From assembly GCA_964464175.1 (NCBI GenBank), contig CAYXFD010000001.1:62001-126000 (forward strand): a stretch of 64,000 nt of DNA. Direction: 5' to 3'. How positions within the stretch are numbered: the stretch's first letter is position 1; every line of letters begins with the position of its first letter. The notes under the pieces were generated by a model. That model did not search any database. It was given only the letters and a program-made list of their open reading frames with translations, and had not been told where the DNA came from. The position numbers and the translations under genes were made by a program. Positions 55,801 to 64,000 of this stretch are shown here, piece by piece. The DNA comes from CAYXFD01 sp964464175. GTDB taxonomy: Bacteria; Cloacimonadota; Cloacimonadia; Cloacimonadales; JAJBBL01.

Positions 55801-57553
55801 GGGCGATCTGTTCTGAGATGAAAAAGAGAATCTGTTTTTCCTGTTCATCATAAGTGCTCTCACTGATATAATCCTGTACTGCCACTACTCCGATTACCTG
55901 CGTGTCACTTTTCAGAGGAATTCCCAGCCAGATCTTAGCATTATGGTCATCTAAGGGAATACCTTTCTCTTTCCTGATCTTCTTGATCATTTTTGCATCG
56001 GCAAGAAGTTCTTTCCCGGTTTCAAAGACATATTCAGTTAATCCTTGGGCAGGGTTAGCTCCGGAAGCAGAACCAGTGTGAGTGTTGACTAAGTAGGGAT
56101 ACTCCAGTCTTTTTTTCTCATCATTCCAGAGGGCAATATAGAAATTGTCAGCCGGCATTAGATTTGCTGTTATCCGGTGAATATGAGAAAAAAGCTCATT
56201 AATGTCTTCGGCTTTGTGTACCGCTTCCGATATCTCATAGAGAGCTTTTTGGGTCTTCTCCGTTCTAACTTGTCTGGTCAGATCAATAATGATCCCAAGA
56301 ATTCCTTTTGCCTCTTTGTCAAGAGCAATACCGGAGGCAAAAAGCCTGAGGGGAAAAGATGTCCCGTCTTTCTTTAATCCCTGAAAGTCGGCAGTGGATT
56401 GTGTATCATTTTTCATTAACTCATTTGTCAGGTCAGTGACAAGTTTTCTGTCCTCTGAAGCGAACAGGTCAGAGAGATAAATATCATTGGTAATCTTTTC
56501 CTGTGAATAGCTGAAGAGATCATAGAAGTTATTATTAACGAAGAGAATCTTTCCTTCGGCATCTGTTTCAAAAACAATCTCCGGGAGATTCTCTACCAGA
56601 TTCTGATAACGGTTACGGCTTTCAGAGAGTTGAGCGGCTGTTTTCTTATGAGCTTCCAGTTCTTTCGCCAACTCATCTGCCTTGGCCCGTACCTTGATTC
56701 TCATAAGCCACTGCCAGAAGAAAATAATAGTTACAATTATTATCAAAGGGATCAGTATAACTAACAGGGTTGAGACCAATATCTCCCTGTTCTGGCTTTC
56801 GATTGTGTAAGGAGCTATCCATTTAGAATGCAGAGTGTCGTAAACCCCTGTTTCCATTACCTGGTCAATGGCGTTGTTTAGCTGTAAGATAAACTCTCTT
56901 TTGTCAATATCTGCTGCATAACAGTATTCTTGTGAGAATACATGTTGAGAAAGGATGGTTAATTCCTTGATCTCCTTTTCAGATTTCAGATAGCCCCCCT
57001 GAACAATATCCAACAGGGCAAGATCATGTTTCTTTGCTGTTAATAAACGTAAAGCGTCCTCCGCATTATCTACTTCAATGATTCGTTCAACATATCTCAA
57101 ACGATTAGAATACTCGGGCATTATCTCATCACGCTGTACGATGACCTCTTTATTTACCAGATCATTCTCATGATTGATTCTCTGATCATCTTTTCGCTTG
57201 AAGATACCTAATCTAACGCGGTTATGAGCCTTCGAAAAATAGAGGTTTTGTGCCCTTTCCTGAGAAAAATGCCATCCCATCAAGAGATCGATCTCGTTTC
57301 CTGCTAAAGCCTCCAAAAGCTCGTCCCGTGGTAGTAGTCGTATCTCAAATTCTAATCCGAGAATATCGGCAATTGCCTCTGTTAATTCTATATTGAATCC
57401 GGCAGGTTTATTGTTCCTGTCAAGAAATTCATAGGGGGGATAATTCTGGTCTCCAGCAAAGGTTATTATGCTGTCAGTCAAACGGTCGCTATCTGCATTT
57501 AAACAAACAATAAACAAACAAGCTATCAGGATTACTGAAAATAGCTTTTTCAT
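52859..57553 (-). CDS. Membrane hybrid histidine kinase with periplasmic solute-binding domain (BvgS-like)
   Basis: A 1564-residue kinase. A signal segment (1-20) is followed by a family 3 solute-binding-type domain (27-255; ITFAGDQNYPPYEFLD, GFNIELTEAIADILG), one membrane helix (about 262-285), PAS 310-430, GAF 440-600, PAS 620-745, a coiled stretch, GAF 790-950, PAS 960-1080, PAS 1085-1210, HisKA with GGIAHDFNN, HATPase with DTGIGI and SGLGLA, and a C-terminal receiver (LMDDD, D in LDLTIPGG, K in LTKPY). The two GAF units are near copies of each other. The periplasmic domain family usually binds amino acids, so this could sense an amino acid outside the inner membrane; it lies divergent from the lysine-fermentation genes. 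GGAGG lies 11 bases upstream. Confidence 0.92.
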   Translation of the reverse strand: MKKLFSVILIACLFIVCLNADSDRLTDSIITFAGDQNYPPYEFLDRNNKPAGFNIELTEAIADILGLEFEIRLLPRDELLEALAGNEIDLLMGWHFSQERAQNLYFSKAHNRVRLGIFKRKDDQRINHENDLVNKEVIVQRDEIMPEYSNRLRYVERIIEVDNAEDALRLLTAKKHDLALLDIVQGGYLKSEKEIKELTILSQHVFSQEYCYAADIDKREFILQLNNAIDQVMETGVYDTLHSKWIAPYTIESQNREILVSTLLVILIPLIIIVTIIFFWQWLMRIKVRAKADELAKELEAHKKTAAQLSESRNRYQNLVENLPEIVFETDAEGKILFVNNNFYDLFSYSQEKITNDIYLSDLFASEDRKLVTDLTNELMKNDTQSTADFQGLKKDGTSFPLRLFASGIALDKEAKGILGIIIDLTRQVRTEKTQKALYEISEAVHKAEDINELFSHIHRITANLMPADNFYIALWNDEKKRLEYPYLVNTHTGSASGANPAQGLTEYVFETGKELLADAKMIKKIRKEKGIPLDDHNAKIWLGIPLKSDTQVIGVVAVQDYISESTYDEQEKQILFFISEQIALTIERKRTSEQLKKTLVFFEERLNERTANLKQSEELFRTLAESSENIIMLFDRELRHLYVNPIVEKYTKSENYPGLKPEVFIGRTHRELGFPEDYIKFWEEALTSVFETGKSVRIEFQLPSGVWIDWHLVPEISQTGKVTHVITTAHDMTELKQREEEIKKLNTELEQRVIERTKQLQQEIRIREQAEKIQRTLYLISEAVSTTRDIKDLYKNIHKAVQELMPAENFTIALYDKEPDLVSFPYSIDEFDPVPLPSKPGKGLTEYVLRTGTAMLAKSADISTLIAEGEIELVGNMAKVWLGIPLKFKEEVTGVIMVQDYHTEETYNEHDKQVLTFVSEQINHAIERKEADYQNNIQRIYFEQLFNSNPAGIVMVDNQDRILACNESFTKIFGYKEDEILHKHINDLIAPDPYKAEAVELSADTQSGKIVEKETVRRTKSGKDVYVKIFGVPIHVEGKQVGIYGIYLNITDLQNALNSFFEEKEKLGIMLSSIADGVIASDINGSIVLINKIAENLTGWPKNKALGRKIDRIFHVVDDVNRKVKDNLVKTVLTADDTVHVANHSILIANDGSEHLVEYSAAPLKDRTSRLIGVILVFRDITERKVIEEELQKSAKLESIGLLAGGIAHDFNNILTALLGNITLARTILAKSNPKVDEKLSEAEKASVRAKDLTHQLLTFSRGGNPIKKTVSLVEVIKEASTFATHGSIVNCQFTIADDLMNVEADLGQISQVINNMIINSVQAMPNGGVINIRAENARIQHGSVQQMEAGQYVKLTIADTGIGIARSQLSKVFDPFYTTKKNGSGLGLATSYNIIRKHDGYLTVDSTVGVGTTITFYLPASEKDAVSSKEEAFQEVQGKGEILLMDDDLVLIEVVTEMLNSLGYHVTPVHEGRATINKYKEMKESGAKFDVVILDLTIPGGMGGKDTVKEILAYDPEAVCIVSSGYSSDPIMSDYITYGFKAVLTKPYSLQQLGTTLKKIMS

Positions 57554-57998
57554 CTGTTAAACATCCTCCATGATGTTTATAGTGTTGCTGACGGGTATCA
57601 ACAAACCGCTAACCATTGAAATAGTGTACATACTGCCGACAGGTAATCTACACTCCCCTTTTTTTGTAAAGCTTTTTATCAAAAATTGTTTGACATCTTT
57701 CGATTGAATCTCAGCCTGAGGAAGCTAAAAAGGCTTTTATACTGCTAAAGGATGACCTGTCCTTCAATATTTAGTAAGAGTGATTTTCTCCATTGTTAGG
57801 TGAGAGTTGTTAACAGAGCTCTTGCTGATCACTATGTCTCCTTTATTGAGTTTTATCCGAAGCAGTTTATCATTAACTATACTCCTGAGGTTAATCCTTT
57901 AAAAGAGTTGACGTTAAACGAAGGCTTTTTTAATTAGCTATAAAAACATTCATAGATTTAAAAGGAGTATATACTTTAGCAACAGACAGGAGGTAGTG
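57554..57998. other. Divergent intergenic region between hybrid kinase and thiolase genes
   Basis: A 445-base gap. It holds a candidate kinase promoter on the minus strand and TTGACA/TTGACG hexamers at 57690 and 57908 on the plus strand, neither with a convincing -10. No RNA gene or repeat is seen. Confidence 0.45.
57576..57604 (-). promoter_or_regulatory. Candidate promoter of the solute-binding hybrid kinase
   Basis: On the minus strand TTGTTG (57599-57604), 17 bases, TATAAA (57576-57581). The predicted transcript start is almost at the ribosome site, giving a very short leader. Confidence 0.35.
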
Positions 57999-59195
57999 AT
58001 GCGTAAAGTTGTCATTGTTTCGGCAAAAAGAAGCCCGATCGGAAGTTTCGGTGGAGTATTCAAAAATGTTTCGGCTGTTGAATTAGGAACTCAGGTGTTA
58101 AAAAGTGTTCTGAAGGAAACTAAAATCCCCGTGTCGGAAATCGACGAGATCATAATAGGAAACGTCATCGGAACCGGATTGGGACAAAATGTAGCCCGCC
58201 AGATAGCCATTCATGCCGGCATCCCTTCTGAGATTCCAAGTTATGTAGTTAACAAGGTGTGCGGTTCCGGAATGAAAGCGATCTCTTTAGCCGCGATGAT
58301 GATCTCTTCCGGCAGAGCTGACGTGATTGTTGCCGGCGGAACAGAGAACATGAGCCAGATACCATATATTCTTCCCGATCAGAGATGGGGGGCAAAGATG
58401 GGTGACCGCAAGGCAATAGATCTAATGATCCATGACGGTTTGACCGATATATTCAATAAATATCACATGGGGATAACAGCTGAGAATCTGGTCGATAAAT
58501 ACAATCTCAGCCGGGAAGAACTTGATGAGTTTGCTGCCTTTAGCCAGAACAAAGCGGAAAAAGCTCTCAGGGAGAAGAGATTTAAAGAAGAGATAGTATC
58601 CATAAGTATTCCTCAAAGAAAGGGAGACCCGCTAATAATCGAAGAGGATGAGTTTCCCCGTCCCGGTGTTACTAAAGAGAGCCTGGCAAAATTGAAACCG
58701 GCTTTTAAGCCTGATGGTAAAGTAACGGCGGCAAATTCTTCCGGAATCAATGACGGAGCAGCTATTCTTCTGCTGATGAGTGAAGAAAAAGCCGGAGAAT
58801 ATGGCTTGAGTCCGCTGGCGGAATATGTGGAAGATGCTTCAGCAGGAGTGGAACCTTCGCTAATGGGAATAGGACCGGTACCGGCAATCAAAAAAGTTCT
58901 CTCTCAAACCGGTTGGAGTCTCTCAGACATTGAACTTGCTGAATTGAACGAAGCCTTTGCCGGTCAATCATTAGCGGTCTTACAAGGGTTGCGGGAAGAA
59001 AAAATCGGAGAACTGAACAGAGATATCGTTAATGTCAATGGCGGGGCGATAGCTCTTGGACATCCTATCGGAGCAAGTGGTGCCAGAATAGTCGTAACTC
59101 TGCTCCATGAAATGCAGAAACGGAGTGCCGGAAAGGGGTTGGCTTCACTCTGTATTGGCGGCGGTATGGGAATAGCCAGTTTATATAAAAGATAG
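57999..59195 (+). CDS. Acetyl-CoA acetyltransferase (thiolase)
   Basis: A 398-residue biosynthetic/degradative thiolase interconverting acetoacetyl-CoA and two acetyl-CoA. The nucleophile is C88 in NKVCGSGMK; GHPIGASGARI carries the catalytic His, and CIGGGMG the second Cys. I start at ATG 57999, with AGGAGG 5 bases upstream; the GTG just before it is too close. It is the first gene of a three-gene plus-strand run with a transaminase and kce, which places it at the end of lysine fermentation, splitting the acetoacetyl-CoA made from 3-aminobutyryl-CoA. Confidence 0.95.
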   Translation: MRKVVIVSAKRSPIGSFGGVFKNVSAVELGTQVLKSVLKETKIPVSEIDEIIIGNVIGTGLGQNVARQIAIHAGIPSEIPSYVVNKVCGSGMKAISLAAMMISSGRADVIVAGGTENMSQIPYILPDQRWGAKMGDRKAIDLMIHDGLTDIFNKYHMGITAENLVDKYNLSREELDEFAAFSQNKAEKALREKRFKEEIVSISIPQRKGDPLIIEEDEFPRPGVTKESLAKLKPAFKPDGKVTAANSSGINDGAAILLLMSEEKAGEYGLSPLAEYVEDASAGVEPSLMGIGPVPAIKKVLSQTGWSLSDIELAELNEAFAGQSLAVLQGLREEKIGELNRDIVNVNGGAIALGHPIGASGARIVVTLLHEMQKRSAGKGLASLCIGGGMGIASLYKR

Positions 59196-59229
59196 ACCAA
59201 TAAGAATAAGAGAAAATGATGGAGGAATG

Positions 59230-60471
59230 ATGGCTGAGAAACTGAGATTAGAGAACACGGAAAAACTATATCAGAAAGCCTTGGAATTAGTGCCGGGCGC
59301 AATACTGGGTATTCGGAGACCTTACAACTTCGTTCCGGGTGAATATCCGATCTTCTTCGATTCTGCCAAAGGGGGGAGAGTGCAGGATGTTGACGGTAAC
59401 GAGTATATTGATATGCTCTGTGCCTACGGTCCGATTATTATCGGGCATAGAGAGGGAGAGATAGACGATGCGGTCATTGAACAGATAAGAGAAAAAGGTT
59501 TCTGCTTCTCGCTGACCCAAGCCTGTCAAAATGAATTAGCAGAAAAGATGCGGGAACTGATCCCCTGCTGTGAAAAGATGGTCTTTGTCAAGACCGGTTC
59601 TGATGCTACTACTGCCGCAATAAGGATTGCCCGTGCCTATACCGAAAGGGAGAAGATTGTCCGCTGCGGTTATCACGGCTGGCATGACTGGTGTGTCGAA
59701 GTAAAGGGGGGTATCCCGCCGAAATTATACGAAGATATTCATGAAGTGGAATATAACGAGCTCGACCAGCTTGAAGATATGCTCAGAAAAGTCGGAGATA
59801 AAACAGCAGCAGTTATTATTACACCTTTAGGGCATCCTCTGGCAGATAAAGTTCAGTATCCCAAACCGGGTTATCTGGAAGGGGTAAAGGAACTGACTCA
59901 TAAATATGGAGCAGTATTGATCTTTGACGAGATTCGCACCGGTTTCAGAGTCAATCTTGGTGGAGCACAAAAGGAGTTTGGAGTGACTCCGGATCTGGCA
60001 GCGTTCGGCAAAGCAATGGCTAATGGCTATGCCATCAGTTCCGTAGTGGGTAAGAAGGAGATAATGGATGTTCTGATAGATAAGGTCTTTCTCAGTTCGA
60101 CCTTTTTCCCCAACAGCCTGGCTCAGATCGCTGCCCTGAAAACAATAGAGTTACTTGAGCGGGATAACATGCTGGAGATCATCAAACAAAAAGGTGAGAG
60201 ATTTGCCGGAAAGGTTACCAAAGCAATCGAAGAGAGCGGTATTCCTGCTGAGTTCAGCGGAGCGCCCTGGATGCCTTTTGTGACCTTTATTCCCGATGAA
60301 GAAAAGAGACACCGCAAGTACCGGAAAGAGTTCTACACCCAGTTGATTAGAAGGAAGGTGTTTCTTCAGCCCTTCCATCACGGCTACATAGCCTACCGTC
60401 ATACCGATGAAGATCTGGATTATGCAGCTCAGAGCATAGCAGAAGCTCTTAACGAGCTAAAGAAACTGTAA
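59230..60471 (+). CDS. kat: Class III aminotransferase, likely 3-aminobutyryl-CoA transaminase (Kat)
   Basis: A 413-residue PLP enzyme related to glutamate-1-semialdehyde aminomutase: VKTGSDATTAAIRIARAYT, GYHGWHDW, IFDEIRTGFR and the PLP lysine K261 in AFGKAMANG. I recall that an acyl-CoA beta-transaminase acting on 3-aminobutyryl-CoA with 2-oxoglutarate was described from Candidatus Cloacamonas as a substitute for the ammonia lyase of lysine fermentation. The position between thiolase and kce fits that role, since its product acetoacetyl-CoA is the thiolase substrate and its substrate is the kce product. No ammonia lyase is visible. The second of two ATGs is preferred, 4 bases after GGAGG. 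Substrate assignment is inference. Confidence 0.8.
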   Translation: MAEKLRLENTEKLYQKALELVPGAILGIRRPYNFVPGEYPIFFDSAKGGRVQDVDGNEYIDMLCAYGPIIIGHREGEIDDAVIEQIREKGFCFSLTQACQNELAEKMRELIPCCEKMVFVKTGSDATTAAIRIARAYTEREKIVRCGYHGWHDWCVEVKGGIPPKLYEDIHEVEYNELDQLEDMLRKVGDKTAAVIITPLGHPLADKVQYPKPGYLEGVKELTHKYGAVLIFDEIRTGFRVNLGGAQKEFGVTPDLAAFGKAMANGYAISSVVGKKEIMDVLIDKVFLSSTFFPNSLAQIAALKTIELLERDNMLEIIKQKGERFAGKVTKAIEESGIPAEFSGAPWMPFVTFIPDEEKRHRKYRKEFYTQLIRRKVFLQPFHHGYIAYRHTDEDLDYAAQSIAEALNELKKL

Positions 60472-60483
60472 GCAGAGTTTTTG

Positions 60484-60534
60484 TTCTGACCTGCCGGAAG
60501 AGAAAGAACTCATTCCGCAGATCTTAGGTCAGAG
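60484..60534. other. Intercistronic hairpin between kat and kce
   Basis: Arms TTCTGACCT and AGGTCAGAG (8 bp plus a wobble) enclose a second, imperfect CTG-CGGAA pairing. No T run follows, so it may tune mRNA stability rather than terminate. Confidence 0.3.
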
Positions 60535-60570
60535 AACGGAAGCGAGAATAAATCAATTAATCAGAGGTAA

Positions 60571-61404
<834 letters not shown>

Positions 61405-61454
61405 TCCCGGTCTCTTACATTTAAGCATTCAGAAGAACAGTATAATTATTGATC

Positions 61455-61482
61455 AACAGGCACGGAATTCCGTGCCTGTTTT
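61455..61482 (+). terminator. Intrinsic terminator after kce
   Basis: A perfect palindromic stem AACAGGCACGGAA / TTCCGTGCCTGTT is followed by TTTT. It ends the thiolase-kat-kce unit and lies between convergent genes, so it may act in both directions. Confidence 0.85.
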
Positions 61483-61588
61483 CATTACAGGCTGATCTGC
61501 AACAGCACGGTTCCGATTAACTTATCTCTTTTAGCTTAGGGCAGAAATCCGGTTTTTTACTGGTTGTGTTCTCTTCAGGGAAGGAAAA

Positions 61589-63574
61589 TTATTCGTCCGG
61601 AGCGGTAACTAAACTCTTCACAAAGTAGAAAGCTCTGGGCAGTTTAATAGCAGTCCGGAATTCTATCTCCGGCGTATAATCGAGCAAACTCCATTGCTCT
61701 GCGTAGGGGTTGTCTGCAGTAAAGATCAAGTATCCGGAAGCATTGGCCACCGGAGACCATTGCAGGAAGACACTATCTTCGATAAATAATACCGTAACAT
61801 CTTCCGTCTCTTCCAAACTATCCCCGGCAGAGGTGAAGATAACAGACTGTGAGAGATCGGATTCTCCACCGCTAAAAACTGCTGAAACCTGATAGATGTA
61901 AAATTCTCCGGGAACTATATCAAAATCTAAATATGCTCTGTGTATAACAAGATTACCGGGATTCAATAGTATTCCGTCCCGGTAGATTCTGTAGCCGTCG
62001 GGATTACTCTCCGGATAAGGCAACTCCCAGGTTAGACCGGCAAACTCATCAGTTCCGAAGACATCTCTGATCAGCGGAGCTGTCAGGGCAAGTGGTACCA
62101 TTTCATAATCGAGTTGAGTCTGGACAGAATCGTTGATAGTGAAAGAGAACAAGGGAGAGGAATGATAGCCGGGAGCTGAAAACTGCACTTCATAATCAGC
62201 GGGAACGAGTAAACGAAAATACCGTCCGTACTCCTCACTACTCAGATAAGGAGTTCGCCAGACGCCGGTATCGTCTATTCCAGGAATAAAAACTTCTGCA
62301 ATCAACGGTTCTTCCGTAGCAAAATCTGTGATGATCCCGGTTAAGGTAGAGTGATGAACCCGTCTTAACAATATCAAAGCTGCCTCCAGATTGTCCTCGC
62401 ATATTTGCTGCATCTGGGTCGGCGGCGGGATGAACACTGTAGCCATTTCCAGTGTATGAGCAAAGATTCCGAAATTACAATAGGCATCATCTTCACAAGT
62501 ACCATTGGCAGGATATAACTGCCAGCTATGCTGGGCAGTATAGTGCCCCGTACCGCTAAGTCTCGGGATGGTTGCTGCCATAGTCTGGGCCAAAGCCGAT
62601 TGTGCTAAAACATCAGGAGAAACAAGATACCAGTCATAACCTGGAGGATAAAGAACCCATTGTCCGTAACTGTGATAGGAGATACCGGCAACAAAATGTC
62701 TCTCCCCCCAGAGTGTCCTGAGAGCAGAGGTTTCCGGTTCCGATGAGGGGGATGGTCCACCGTATGTGCTGGAACTCTGGCTTGAGCCAAGCTGCCATTC
62801 ATGGGTGTAATTCCGGTTGATATCGACTCCGTCATTAGAGTTGATATACCCGGTATTGCCGTTATCCCTGATATTTTTTCTCCAATTAGTATTTACTTGA
62901 TCTATGACAATCTTATGTCCATCCGGATTCATCAGAGGTATGAACCATACTTCAGTGTTATCCACTAAATAGGTGATTTCCGGATCGATACCGTAATTAT
63001 CGATCAAATGCCAGAGAATGAGCATTATCATTTCCATACTGATCGGTTCTCTGGCATGTTGCCCTCCACTGTAATATACTGCAGGTTTGTCGCTTTCCAC
63101 AGCCGGATTCGCAGTCACTTTCAATGCCCAGATATCATGGGCAAAGTCTTCATAAGTTAGATTACCAGCGGTAAAATACTCTTTTCCCCGGCTGTCCCCG
63201 ATGTTGTAGAGCAGGGCAAGATCAGGATTTTCTTGGGAAATCGTTGTCAATTCACCGAGCATCATGTCATAACTGCGGTAACCGGGTAACTCTCTCGTTC
63301 TCAGCCGGAGGTTGTTCCGCATCTCACTTTCTGTGAACAGGATCTCAAAATTGTAGCCAAGTGTCTCAAACCCGGAAAGCTTGTCTTCTCCAGCTATAAC
63401 ATGAAGGTGTTCCTCCGGTTTCAGGCTGATTATCTCATAACCCTCAGAGATTATATAGTCAATGAGCTCTTGTTCCGGTTCCGGAAAATTAACTACGACA
63501 TAGTCGCTTTCCACCGAAAAAACTATGCTGCTAAGAAGCAACAGAACAACAATAAAAACATACTTTTTTATCAA
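61589..63574 (-). CDS. Secreted M14 zinc carboxypeptidase
   Basis: A 661-residue exported peptidase. The signal peptide is residues 1-20. An N-terminal pro-domain-like region (about 25-95) precedes the M14 catalytic domain with zinc ligands H173 and E176 (GGQHAREP) and H301 (SYHSYGQ), substrate residues in NPDG and DINRNY, and the catalytic E376 in HTLEMA. A carboxypeptidase-regulatory-type beta domain (about 408-490) and a fibronectin III-like domain (about 495-655) follow. It removes C-terminal residues from peptides outside the cytoplasm, feeding an amino-acid fermenter. I see no sorting signal of type IX secretion at the end. It is convergent with kce. Confidence 0.92.
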   Translation of the reverse strand: MIKKYVFIVVLLLLSSIVFSVESDYVVVNFPEPEQELIDYIISEGYEIISLKPEEHLHVIAGEDKLSGFETLGYNFEILFTESEMRNNLRLRTRELPGYRSYDMMLGELTTISQENPDLALLYNIGDSRGKEYFTAGNLTYEDFAHDIWALKVTANPAVESDKPAVYYSGGQHAREPISMEMIMLILWHLIDNYGIDPEITYLVDNTEVWFIPLMNPDGHKIVIDQVNTNWRKNIRDNGNTGYINSNDGVDINRNYTHEWQLGSSQSSSTYGGPSPSSEPETSALRTLWGERHFVAGISYHSYGQWVLYPPGYDWYLVSPDVLAQSALAQTMAATIPRLSGTGHYTAQHSWQLYPANGTCEDDAYCNFGIFAHTLEMATVFIPPPTQMQQICEDNLEAALILLRRVHHSTLTGIITDFATEEPLIAEVFIPGIDDTGVWRTPYLSSEEYGRYFRLLVPADYEVQFSAPGYHSSPLFSFTINDSVQTQLDYEMVPLALTAPLIRDVFGTDEFAGLTWELPYPESNPDGYRIYRDGILLNPGNLVIHRAYLDFDIVPGEFYIYQVSAVFSGGESDLSQSVIFTSAGDSLEETEDVTVLFIEDSVFLQWSPVANASGYLIFTADNPYAEQWSLLDYTPEIEFRTAIKLPRAFYFVKSLVTAPDE

Positions 63575-64000
63575 ATGGCTCTCCTCTACCAGGACTCACC
63601 TAATAACAATAATTTTTCAAACTAAAGTAAAGCTTTGTATGTCATTAGAACGTGTCAAATGTTAATTTCTTTCCTCAACCATTATTCCCCCTGTTCTAAT
63701 TGGTTACAGGACTCTTCCTATCCTTAGGATACCATTAGGAATCCTTATAGACGGACCCCCTCCCACTATAGTATAATCTAATGGTCTCCTAAGGGTACGA
63801 TCCTTGTTTTGCTGAGGCAGAAAAAGTATTGAGTTGATACGCTGAATACCAATAATGTTAAGGGGAAAGCGGTTATCGTAAAAGTAGTTATGAGACATAT
63901 CTTAGCAAGTATCTGTTTTAGGGAACAACAGTCGAGTCTTTAAATGGAATCGAAATCTTTCTATAAGTGTAGAGGAAACATCTATCGGATGTAACAACAG
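63575..64000. other. Terminal non-coding region with long hairpin
   Basis: No gene is supported in the last 426 bases. The main feature is the inverted repeat at 63719-63797. A TTGACA on the minus strand at 63653-63658 lacks a matching -10. The open frame 63704-63898 (minus) runs through the hairpin and looks non-coding. Confidence 0.5.
63719..63797. repeat. Long imperfect inverted repeat (20-bp arms)
   Basis: The arms TATCCTTAGGATACCATTAG and CTAATGGTCTCCTAAGGGTA pair over 20 positions with one mismatch and one wobble. Inside the 39-base loop, TTATAG (63745-63750) can pair with CTATAG (63766-63771). There is no T run, so it is not a simple terminator; it could be a REP/MITE-like dispersed element or a structured RNA. 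Confidence 0.65.

Noticed and set aside
63704..63898. 64-aa minus-strand frame near the window end
   Set aside because: It spans the long inverted repeat and its peptide shows repeat-like composition without any family signature.

Overview
The window reads like a chromosome segment of an uncultured, strictly fermentative, diderm bacterium of the Cloacimonadota (WWE1) type. The reasons are a kce gene whose active-site residues fall at the numbers I recall for the characterised Candidatus Cloacamonas enzyme, an adjacent class III transaminase of the type I recall as the acyl-CoA beta-transaminase from the same lineage, LPS genes (kdsB, an LpxL-like acyltransferase), outer-membrane beta-barrels, ppdK and a cobalamin-binding mutase subunit. 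This placement is inference. I saw no rRNA, tRNA, CRISPR array, insertion sequence or phage gene.

Region 1 (1-659, minus) is the N-terminal part of a transketolase, cut by the window edge. Region 2 (1110-19264, plus) is the most unusual part: a co-directional run of a 7TM/PAS histidine kinase, a KaiC-like ATPase, an ExeA-like ATPase, a TPR plus beta-barrel outer-membrane protein, a membrane-anchored polysaccharide deacetylase, a processive family 2 glycosyltransferase, a one-TM small protein, a second deacetylase homologue that has lost its catalytic residues, a GH84-like hexosaminidase, a kinase with a degenerate ATP-binding domain and a CheY-like receiver. It matches the parts list of a synthase-dependent exopolysaccharide exporter (Pga/Pel logic) built from different proteins.

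Region 3 (19265-31522) holds two giant paralogous hybrid kinases (2145 and 1557 aa), each with a degenerate N-terminal receiver and many PAS/GAF domains; one contains three PAS units in tandem at an exact 393-bp period. Each is preceded by a small signal-peptide-like reading frame that may be a gene remnant.

Region 4 (31523-52827) is mostly housekeeping: ppdK, a cold-shock protein, a YgiQ-type radical SAM protein, a SurA/PpiC-like foldase, a pyrimidine nucleoside phosphorylase overlapping a PLP aminotransferase, kdsB, a FapA-like protein overlapping pgeF, a B12-binding mutase subunit, purA with an unusual loop, an outer-membrane protein, a P-loop ATPase, an LpxL-like acyltransferase, a 233-bp tandem repeat with a hairpin in each unit, tsaB and a split chromate transporter.

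Region 5 (52859-64000) has a third giant hybrid kinase with a periplasmic amino-acid-binding-type domain, then thiolase, kat and kce, three successive steps of lysine fermentation, ending in a clear intrinsic terminator. A secreted M14 zinc carboxypeptidase and a long hairpin close the window. Apart from the sensor kinases and one lone receiver I found no DNA-binding regulator.
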